Source of the DNA: Bacillota bacterium
GTDB taxonomy: Bacteria; Bacillota_C; Negativicutes; CTSoil-072
DNA length: 11,349 nt
Reading direction: 5' to 3'
Assembly (NCBI GenBank): GCA_017861495.1
Contig: JAGFXW010000053.1
Coordinates: forward strand, 1-11,349
Shown: positions 5,458 through 11,349 of the stretch, in pieces
Layout: each line of letters starts with the position of its first letter
Position numbering within the stretch: the stretch's first letter is position 1
Made by a program: the position numbers and the translations under genes
Notes under the pieces: generated by a model
Database searches by the model: none
Seen by the model: the letters and a program-made list of their open reading frames with translations, nothing else
Told to the model about the DNA's origin: nothing

Positions 5458-6365
5458 CAGTGAGAAAACCAATATTGAAGCAAAAGACCGACGGATAGCG
5501 CAAGACCGAAAATAGTATTCGTCTGTGCGGTAGCAATCATCGCTTCGATTTCTGCTTGTCGCAGTGAAGCATTACGGAATTTTCGGACGGCGGTGGCAGC
5601 CTTTGGTATGCTGGCCAGGGTCAGTAAGGGCCAGAACGACAGCATACCCAAAGTAACAAACGCGATAATCAGACCGTTCGCCAGCACAAACATTCCTGCC
5701 AGAAAATTGACAGCGTGGCTTCGACCCAATAGGATGGCCAAAGTCCTTCGTCCATGCTGTGTATCTTCCTCTAGATCCCGTATGTTGTTGGCCATCAAGA
5801 TTGCGCCGATTAAGATTGCGGAAGGGATAGAGGCCAAGATGCTTAGCGTTGTAATTGAAGCGGTCTGGATGAAATAGGCGATCTGGATCACGATGACGCC
5901 GAGAAAAAGTCCGGCGAAGAGTTCGCCAAAGGGAGTAGATGAAATGGGGTAAGGGCCGCCGGAGTATAAGTACGCAACCAGCATGCAGAGAAAACCGATA
6001 GCGATGAGCCACCAACTGGTTTGGCTGCTAAGGTATAAGCCCAGTAGAAAGGCTACGATCAGACAAGAAATTGCCAGCCGGTAGACCGTTTGCGGCGCAA
6101 TTCCATCACGTACGATCGCGCCGCCGATCCCTACGGAGTCTCTTGTATCTAACCCGCGGCGATAGTCATAGTATTCATTGAACATATTGCAGGCGCATTG
6201 GATCAGCATGCTGGCCGCCAGCATGAATATTAAAAATGAAAGACGGAAATGCGGGTGCGGGAGCGCAAGCGTTGTGCCGATACAAACCGGTACGAACGAG
6301 GCTGTAAGGGTGTGGGGGCGCAGCAGTCTCCACCAGACATTTTCCGAAATTGCTGTTGAGCTCAT
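5457..6365 (-). CDS. menA: 1,4-dihydroxy-2-naphthoate polyprenyltransferase (UbiA family)
   Basis: This 302-residue integral membrane prenyltransferase would attach the polyprenyl chain to 1,4-dihydroxy-2-naphthoate, the membrane step of menaquinone synthesis. The N-terminus WWRLLRPHTLTASFVPVCIG is typical of MenA. The first Asp-rich site is N63EYYD67YRRGLD73, then GIGGAIVRDGIAP, and the second is N194IRDLEEDTQHGRRTLA with Asp197 and Asp201. About eight or nine hydrophobic helices are spread over the chain. ATG 6365 has GGAG eight bases upstream on the minus strand. The gene stands alone, with its own promoter (6388-6416) and a shared terminator. Other men genes are not in view. Another UbiA-type aromatic prenyltransferase cannot be fully excluded, but the MenA motifs fit well. 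Confidence 0.88.
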   Translation of the reverse strand: MSSTAISENVWWRLLRPHTLTASFVPVCIGTTLALPHPHFRLSFLIFMLAASMLIQCACNMFNEYYDYRRGLDTRDSVGIGGAIVRDGIAPQTVYRLAISCLIVAFLLGLYLSSQTSWWLIAIGFLCMLVAYLYSGGPYPISSTPFGELFAGLFLGVIVIQIAYFIQTASITTLSILASIPSAILIGAILMANNIRDLEEDTQHGRRTLAILLGRSHAVNFLAGMFVLANGLIIAFVTLGMLSFWPLLTLASIPKAATAVRKFRNASLRQAEIEAMIATAQTNTIFGLALSVGLLLQYWFSH

Positions 6366-6387
6366 TTTATCGTCTCCTTCCTAAAAT

Positions 6388-6416
6388 ACTATACCGCATT
6401 TTTGGCAGATTGATAA
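6388..6416 (-). promoter_or_regulatory. menA: Candidate menA promoter
   Basis: On the minus strand TTATCA (6411-6416) and TATAGT (6388-6393) are 17 bp apart, about 22 bp upstream of the menA start. The -10 matches consensus at five of six bases and the -35 at four of six. The same region must also hold the divergent promoter of the radical SAM gene, for which only a weak candidate (TTGATA 6410-6415) was seen. Confidence 0.45.
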
Positions 6417-6503
6417 GACTATGATGGGAAATAATCGATATTCTGCTTGAATTGTGGTACGATAGAAGAACAAATCAATCAGCGATGTTGGAGGGTGGCA
6501 GTG

Positions 6504-7376
6504 ATGCGTTATGAAGGAGTCGTATACCGTCCTCCGAGTGAGGCCGGCAGTCTGCTGATCCAGGCTACCATAGGCTGTCCGCACAATAAGTGCACGTTTT
6601 GTGGAATGTATAAGGACAAACGGTTTCGTATCCGTCCGGTTGCGGAGATCAAGGAAGATATCGATGAGGCCAAAACTGTGTATGGTGATGCTTTCGACAC
6701 GATATTCTTTCCCGATGGAAATACGATCTTAATGAAAACGCATGAACTTGTGGAGATTATCTCGTATGCCAGAGAAATTTTTCCGAGCTTGAAACGGGTT
6801 ACGATGTATGGATCGACCAAATTTATTTTGTTGAAATCAGAGCAAGAACTGCAACAGTTACGTGCTGCCGGTTTAAACCGGCTTCATTCGGGCATGGAAT
6901 CCGGTGACGACGTTGTGTTGGCTAGGATCTGCAAAGGAGCGACGGCCCAGCAAACGTTGGAAGCGGGATTGCGGGTCAAAGCGGCCGGCATTGAACTGAG
7001 TGAATATATTCTTATCGGGATTGGCGGCCGGGAACGGTCAACAGAACATGCGAAAAACAGCGCGCGTGTCCTCAATCAGATCGATCCTGATTTTATCCGG
7101 CTGCGGACTTTGATTCCGATGCCGGGAACTCTGCTGTATGAAGACTACCGAAGCGGCGCCTTTCAGTTGCTGACACCATACGAAGCATTGCGGGAAACCA
7201 GACTGTTGATTGAAGAACTGAATGTAACGGGAAAATTGTACAGCGACCACAATTCCAATTATGCGTATGTCAACGGCCGTTTGCCGATGGCGAAAAACAA
7301 GATGCTGCAAGCAATCGACTATTTGTTGACACTGCCGGAGGAACAATTTCGTCCGCCCGCAGAAGGAAGTCTATAA
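6504..7376 (+). CDS. Radical SAM protein with CX4CX2C motif, function unknown
   Basis: This 290-residue cytoplasmic enzyme is expected to bind a [4Fe-4S] cluster and cleave S-adenosylmethionine. The cluster motif is GCPHNKCTFCGMY: Cys25, Cys30 and Cys33, spaced CX4CX2C instead of the usual CX3CX2C. Later motifs fit an Elp3/MiaB-like barrel: LHSGMESGDDVVLARICKG and EYILIGIGGRERSTEH, then the common C-terminal PMPGTLLYEDYRSGAF. There is no extra cobalamin, TRAM or acetyltransferase domain. The substrate is not recognised. ATG 6504 is chosen because GGAGGGTGG (6490-6498) sits five bases before it; the open frame runs back to 6447 but without a ribosome binding site. The SpoVB-like gene follows after 25 nt and is probably co-transcribed. 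Confidence 0.88.
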   Translation: MRYEGVVYRPPSEAGSLLIQATIGCPHNKCTFCGMYKDKRFRIRPVAEIKEDIDEAKTVYGDAFDTIFFPDGNTILMKTHELVEIISYAREIFPSLKRVTMYGSTKFILLKSEQELQQLRAAGLNRLHSGMESGDDVVLARICKGATAQQTLEAGLRVKAAGIELSEYILIGIGGRERSTEHAKNSARVLNQIDPDFIRLRTLIPMPGTLLYEDYRSGAFQLLTPYEALRETRLLIEELNVTGKLYSDHNSNYAYVNGRLPMAKNKMLQAIDYLLTLPEEQFRPPAEGSL

Positions 7377-7401
7377 GTAAGTTAGGCAGGAGAAAATCTG
7401 A

Positions 7402-9003
7402 GTGAGTAGTGGAAATCTTTTTTTAAAGGGAACATTGATTTTGACAATCGGCGGACTGGTGGTAAAAGTCATCGGGTCGCTGAATTGGATTATTCTTTCG
7501 CGGATCTTAGGCGGTGAAGGCATTGGGTTGTATCAAATGGCCTTTCCGCTGTATTTACTGGCCTTGAATATTTCTTCCGCCGGTTTGCCGGTTGCGATTT
7601 CGATTATGACGGCAGAACGGGTTGCGCTGCAGGATATCGTAGGTGCAAAACGGGTATTCCGCCTTTCTTTGGCGATGCTGACGGTGACCGGGTTGGTTTT
7701 GAGTGTGCTGTTGTTTGTCAGCGCGTCCTGGTTGATCGAGTTTCGGGTCATTCGCGATCCGCGGGCGTATTATTCGCTCATTGCTTTGTCGCCGGCGATC
7801 TTTTTTGTTACGATTTTGGCCAGCTTCCGGGGGTATTTGCAGGGCTGGCAGATTATGACGCCGACTGCCGTATCGCAGATTTTTGAGCAGATAATCCGCG
7901 TTGCTGCCATGGTGGCTTTTGCCGGTTTGCTTTTGCCGAGAGGGCTGGAGTATGCGGCCGGAGGCGCCAGTTTGGGGGCGGCGGCCGGATCGATTGCCGG
8001 TTTGTGTACATTGTTATACTTTTACCGCCGTCTGCAGGCTAGCTTTGTTAGCCAAGGCGATATTCCAACTGTAGAACGGGAAAGCAGCAAAAAAATCTTT
8101 CGCCGCCTGGTCAGTCTGGCCTGGCCGGTGTCTTTATCTGGGATCATGCTGCCGCTGGTTGCCAACCTGGATTTGGTTGTGGTGCCGTTGCGTCTGGAAA
8201 AAGCGGGCTATTCGGTAGGGCAGGCGACGGAATTATTCGGTTATTTGACCGGGATGGCGGTCCCTTTGGTGAATTTGGCTACGATTATGACCGCTTCGAT
8301 GGCGATTAGCCTGGTGCCGGCGATTTCCGCGTCTTATTCGTTAGGGGATATGTCGAGCGTGAAACAGAAGATTGCCGCTGCGTTCCGGCTGACCCATCTC
8401 GTTGCGCTGCCCGGCGTTGTGATCTTGTGTTTACTGGCGGAACCAATTGCCGGCATTATCTATAATGCGCCGCAGGCCGGCGCTTCGATCCGGGTTTTAT
8501 CATTATCGGTGTTTTTACTGGGGCTGCACCAAATTTCCACCGGGGCGTTGCAAGGCATGGGTCTCACGTTTATCCCGGTTGTGAATATGGGCTTGGCGGC
8601 GATTGTGAAAGTGGTTTTGAACTGGACTTTGACCGCGATGCCTGCGTTGGGGATTGAAGGCGCTGCTTGGGCAACGGTCGTGGATATTGGTTTTGCTGCC
8701 GCATTGAACATTTATTGGCTGAAACGGCAGACGAAAATTACGGTCGAGCGGGAAACTTTCTATAAAAGCAGTTTTGCCGCCGGGGTTATGGGTTTTGTAA
8801 TGTACCTGGCTTATGGCCATGCGCCGGCCTTTTTAGTCAATCCTGTTTTGCTGACGTTTTTTGTTTTCTTGGTGGGTTGTTTGGTCTATGGGATTCTTTT
8901 GCTGGCGATTGGCGGGGTTGGAGAGCGCGACGTAGCAAGGATACCGTTTTTTGGCAAAAAAGTTGGTGCGGTGCTGCACAAATTCGGATTGTTGCGGACA
9001 TGA
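7402..9003 (+). CDS. SpoVB/MurJ-type polysaccharide flippase
   Basis: This is a 533-residue polytopic membrane protein of the MOP (oligosaccharidyl-lipid flippase) superfamily, with about 14 hydrophobic helices. The N-terminus GTLILTIGGLVVKVIGSLNW followed by ILSRILGGEGIGLYQMAFP is characteristic of stage V sporulation protein B and its relatives, which move lipid-linked cell-wall precursors across the membrane during spore cortex formation. The central GYLQGWQIMTPTAVSQIFEQ segment is also typical. The start is GTG 7402, with AGGAG (7388-7392) nine bases before. The stop is TGA, which shows that UGA is a normal stop in this genome. Sporulation-specific use is inferred from the family; vegetative paralogues exist in many Firmicutes. 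No terminator was seen after it. Confidence 0.85.
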   Translation: MSSGNLFLKGTLILTIGGLVVKVIGSLNWIILSRILGGEGIGLYQMAFPLYLLALNISSAGLPVAISIMTAERVALQDIVGAKRVFRLSLAMLTVTGLVLSVLLFVSASWLIEFRVIRDPRAYYSLIALSPAIFFVTILASFRGYLQGWQIMTPTAVSQIFEQIIRVAAMVAFAGLLLPRGLEYAAGGASLGAAAGSIAGLCTLLYFYRRLQASFVSQGDIPTVERESSKKIFRRLVSLAWPVSLSGIMLPLVANLDLVVVPLRLEKAGYSVGQATELFGYLTGMAVPLVNLATIMTASMAISLVPAISASYSLGDMSSVKQKIAAAFRLTHLVALPGVVILCLLAEPIAGIIYNAPQAGASIRVLSLSVFLLGLHQISTGALQGMGLTFIPVVNMGLAAIVKVVLNWTLTAMPALGIEGAAWATVVDIGFAAALNIYWLKRQTKITVERETFYKSSFAAGVMGFVMYLAYGHAPAFLVNPVLLTFFVFLVGCLVYGILLLAIGGVGERDVARIPFFGKKVGAVLHKFGLLRT

Positions 9004-9055
9004 ATAAAATGTATAAATGAATAATAATGCAAAAAAATAGTGCTCGGGACGCATC

Positions 9056-9083
9056 TTGACGAATTTTTGTGGTATACTAATAA
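9056..9083 (+). promoter_or_regulatory. Candidate promoter of the hydrogenase operon
   Basis: TTGACG (9056-9061) and TAATAA (9078-9083) are 16 bp apart. TATACT (9073-9078), with TG one base before, is an alternative extended -10. Either would start transcription 25 to 35 bases before hyfB. Confidence 0.5.
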
Positions 9084-9116
9084 GCACGTGACAAAAAATC
9101 AAGGTAGGAGATGCAA

Positions 9117-11138
9117 ATGTTGGCTGTGGATTGGTACTATTTGATGCTCGTTTTATTTACCCTAGGGGGACTGTCGGTATTTTTCGGAGGCAAGCACCCT
9201 GGCAAAATAAACTTTGTTGCACACGGATTAGCGGCGCTGGGATGCTTGGCGACGGTACTGTGTGCAATTTTTGTTTTCTGGCAGGGAACGCTGGAGTTGA
9301 CGTTGCCGCTGTCGCTGCCGTTCGGGGCCATGACGGCCAGGGTAGATAATTTGGCTGCTTTCTTTTTATTGTTGATCGGCTTGGGCGGCCTTGCGGCCAG
9401 TGTCTATGCGATGGGCTACAGTAAGGAGTATTACGGCGGACGGTATGGACTATTGACCGGTTTGTTCAATGTTTTTTTGCTGAGCATGGTCTTGGTGATT
9501 ACGGCAAGCCATGTTGCAGCGTTTGTGATTGCCTGGGAAGTGATGTCGGTTGTTTCTTTTCTGTTGGTCAATTTCGAATACGAAAAGTTGGCCAATACCC
9601 GGGCGGCGTTTGTGTACATCGTGATGACACATGTAGGGACGATTTTTATCATTTCGGCGTTTTTGCTGTTGTCTGTTGCGGCCGGCAGCATGGATTTTGT
9701 GCAATTTGACGGCAGTGTTTTATCGGCATCGACCCGGAATATTGTGTTTTTGTGTGCGTTTGTCGGTTTTGGCGCGAAAGCCGGTATGATTCCGTTGCAT
9801 ATCTGGCTGCCGCAAGCCCATCCGGTTGCGCCGAGCCATATTTCTGCCCTGATGTCCGGGGTCATGATAAAAACGGCTATCTATGGAATGTGCCGGTTTT
9901 TCCTTGAGTTTTTGGGGACAGGACCTGTTTGGTGGGGTGGACTGATTCTGGCGATTGCGATATTATCCTGTGTTCTCGGCGTGTTATACGCGCTGATGGA
10001 AACGGATCTGAAGCGGCTGTTGGCGTACTCCAGTGTAGAGAATATTGGGATCATGCTGCTGGGGATCGGCAGCGGGATGGTATTTATGAGCAAGGGCGAG
10101 CCGCTGATGGCCGGGCTGGCTTGGGTTGCCGTATTGTACCACTGCTTCAACCATGCGGTGTTTAAATCGTTGTTGTTTATGGGCGCCGGTGCGGTATTGC
10201 ACTCCACGCATACGAAAGATATCGAACGGCTGGGCGGGCTAATCAAACGGATGCCCTATACGGCGCTGTTTTTTCTGGTTGGCGCGGCGACGATTGCAGC
10301 GTTGCCCCCGTTGAACGGATTTATCAGCGAGTGGCTGACCTTCCAGGCATTGTTTTTGCTGCCGCAGGCAATGACGGGTGTGGCGCCCAAATTGGCAGGC
10401 GCGGTGTTAATTGCGTTGTTAGGGCTGACCGGCGCCTTGGCGGCTGCTTGTTTTGTAAAAGCGTTCGGGATTGCTTTTTTGGCGAAACCGCGTAGTGTAA
10501 AGGCGGAAACTGCGCAGGAAGTTTCGCCTGTGATGCTGGCGCCGATGGCTGGGTTGGCTCTGTTATGCGTTCTGCTTGGCGTATGGCCGCAGGGCATGAT
10601 TACCTTGATTTCTATGGTACTGGCCGATTTTCCCGGCTTAAATGCGGATGCGATGCTCACGGCAAATTGGTATTCGGTTGCGTTTAATGCTTCGAATGCC
10701 GGTGGGTTATCCATCCCCTTCGTCATTGGTTTGTTATTGATCAGCGTAGTAGTGGCGGTTGCTCTTTCGTATTTGTACGGGAAACCGCGGACCGTCACCG
10801 GGGAAACATGGACTTGCGGCATTGTGCCGACTTCCCATATGCAATATACGGCGACCGGTTTTTCTGGCCCGATCCGAAGGATTTTCCACAGCGTTTTGCG
10901 TCCGCAGCGGGAAACGATTGTGGATGAAATAGAAACCAACCATTATTTTGGCCGCAGGTTGTCTTATCAGGTAGCGATTACCTATGTATTTACCGATATG
11001 GTGTACCGGCCGATTAATCGAACCATTCTGGGAATGGCCCGGTTTATGAAAACAATCCAGGCCGGCAGTTTGCAACTGTATATCGGTTACATTATGGCGG
11101 TTACGGTCTTGGTTTTGATATGGAACGCGGGGTGGTAG
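9117..11138 (+). CDS. hyfB: Hydrogenase-4 component B-like membrane subunit
   Basis: This is a 673-residue NuoL/M/N-type antiporter subunit of a group 4 membrane-bound [NiFe] hydrogenase or formate hydrogenlyase-like complex; E. coli HyfB is about 672 residues. It would move H+ or Na+ across the membrane, driven by electron transfer in the peripheral arm. Visible proton-path residues are Glu141 in WEVMSVVSFLLV, Lys252 in SALMSGVMIKTAIYG and Lys350 in HAVFKSLLFMGAGAV. The block LPQAHPVAPSHISALMSG is the classic antiporter signature. The C-terminal TWTCGIVP..YTATGFSGPIRR is typical of HyfB/HycC and not of NuoL. ATG 9117 is preferred over ATG 9111, because AGGTAGGAG ends at 9110 and would touch the earlier codon. 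hyfC starts four bases after the stop, which is TAG. Confidence 0.92.
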   Translation: MLAVDWYYLMLVLFTLGGLSVFFGGKHPGKINFVAHGLAALGCLATVLCAIFVFWQGTLELTLPLSLPFGAMTARVDNLAAFFLLLIGLGGLAASVYAMGYSKEYYGGRYGLLTGLFNVFLLSMVLVITASHVAAFVIAWEVMSVVSFLLVNFEYEKLANTRAAFVYIVMTHVGTIFIISAFLLLSVAAGSMDFVQFDGSVLSASTRNIVFLCAFVGFGAKAGMIPLHIWLPQAHPVAPSHISALMSGVMIKTAIYGMCRFFLEFLGTGPVWWGGLILAIAILSCVLGVLYALMETDLKRLLAYSSVENIGIMLLGIGSGMVFMSKGEPLMAGLAWVAVLYHCFNHAVFKSLLFMGAGAVLHSTHTKDIERLGGLIKRMPYTALFFLVGAATIAALPPLNGFISEWLTFQALFLLPQAMTGVAPKLAGAVLIALLGLTGALAAACFVKAFGIAFLAKPRSVKAETAQEVSPVMLAPMAGLALLCVLLGVWPQGMITLISMVLADFPGLNADAMLTANWYSVAFNASNAGGLSIPFVIGLLLISVVVAVALSYLYGKPRTVTGETWTCGIVPTSHMQYTATGFSGPIRRIFHSVLRPQRETIVDEIETNHYFGRRLSYQVAITYVFTDMVYRPINRTILGMARFMKTIQAGSLQLYIGYIMAVTVLVLIWNAGW

Positions 11139-11142
11139 TGAC

Positions 11143-11349
11143 ATGACGATGTTTATAGATATGATGCAGGCGCTTATTTTGTTATTGGCTGCGCCGCTGG
11201 TTGTCGGGATCATTAAAAAAGCCAAAGCGCGGCTGCAAAATCGCCGGGGTCCGGGAATTCAACAGTTGTATTTTGATATTTTGAAATTTTTGGCGAAGGA
11301 TAGCGTGGAATCACCGACCGTATCCTGGATTTTCCGGGTAACGCCGTAT
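11143..11349 (+). CDS. hyfC: Hydrogenase-4 component C-like subunit (partial, 3' cut)
   Basis: The first 69 codons of a NuoH/HycD/HyfC-type membrane subunit, which anchors the hydrogenase catalytic arm, run off the window end. After an N-terminal helix (MMQALILLLAAPLVVGII) comes KKAKARLQNRRGPGIQQLY, the typical R-x-x-RRGPG motif of this family, followed by FDILKFLAKDSV. ATG 11143 lies four bases after the hyfB stop; ATG 11149 is an alternative. The ribosome binding site is poor (GGTGGTAGTG), so translational coupling to hyfB is likely. The remaining hyf genes should follow outside the window. Confidence 0.9.
   Translation, partial: MTMFIDMMQALILLLAAPLVVGIIKKAKARLQNRRGPGIQQLYFDILKFLAKDSVESPTVSWIFRVTPY

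Noticed and set aside
6447..6503. Earlier start for the radical SAM gene
   Set aside because: No ribosome binding site is present there, and family homology begins near MRYEGVVYRPP, directly after GGAGGGTGG.
9111..9116. ATG 9111 as the hyfB start
   Set aside because: The Shine-Dalgarno sequence touches this codon; ATG 9117 has normal spacing.

Overview
The window looks like chromosomal DNA from an anaerobic, spore-forming Firmicute, most probably a Negativicute of the Sporomusaceae type. This is inferred from a SpoVB-like flippase, a HadA/FldA-like class III CoA-transferase, menaquinone synthesis, a Hyf-type membrane hydrogenase, strong AGGAGG-like ribosome binding sites and selenoprotein genes. 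Base composition is intermediate and fairly even. No insertion sequence, phage, CRISPR array, rRNA or tRNA was seen.

Left part (1-2404): the C-terminal third of a Cu+-exporting P1B-ATPase (CopA). It is followed by a promoter with a dyad operator, a 28-residue membrane peptide gene and a rho-independent terminator. Two consecutive long inverted repeats then lie upstream of a class III (CaiB/BaiF) CoA-transferase of the 2-hydroxyacid dehydratase-associated type.

Middle part (2405-4149): a decayed remnant that resembles the C-terminus of a HicB-type antitoxin, a DEDDh 3'-5' exonuclease, and then a stretch that ordinary gene finding would leave empty. This stretch (3428-4064) holds the most interesting content of the window: two tandem paralogous genes, each interrupted by an in-frame UGA at codon 34. 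The reading frames stay homologous across the UGA, with synonymous substitutions, and a GC-rich hairpin starts exactly 10 nt after the UGA in both. UGA is an ordinary stop elsewhere in the window (the MenA and SpoVB genes), so these are best read as two selenoproteins with a U-x-G-x-C-G-P motif on a HesB/IscA-like small-protein frame. The first copy has a second in-frame UGA near its end. A strong terminator closes this unit.

Right part (4227-11349): a biosynthetic acetyl-CoA acetyltransferase converges on MenA (minus strand) at a shared bidirectional terminator. Divergent from menA are a radical SAM protein with an unusual CX4CX2C cluster motif and, 25 nt later, a SpoVB/MurJ-type lipid flippase. 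A new promoter at 9056-9083 then starts a membrane hydrogenase operon: hyfB (complete) and hyfC (cut by the window end), which would couple electron transfer to H+ or Na+ translocation.
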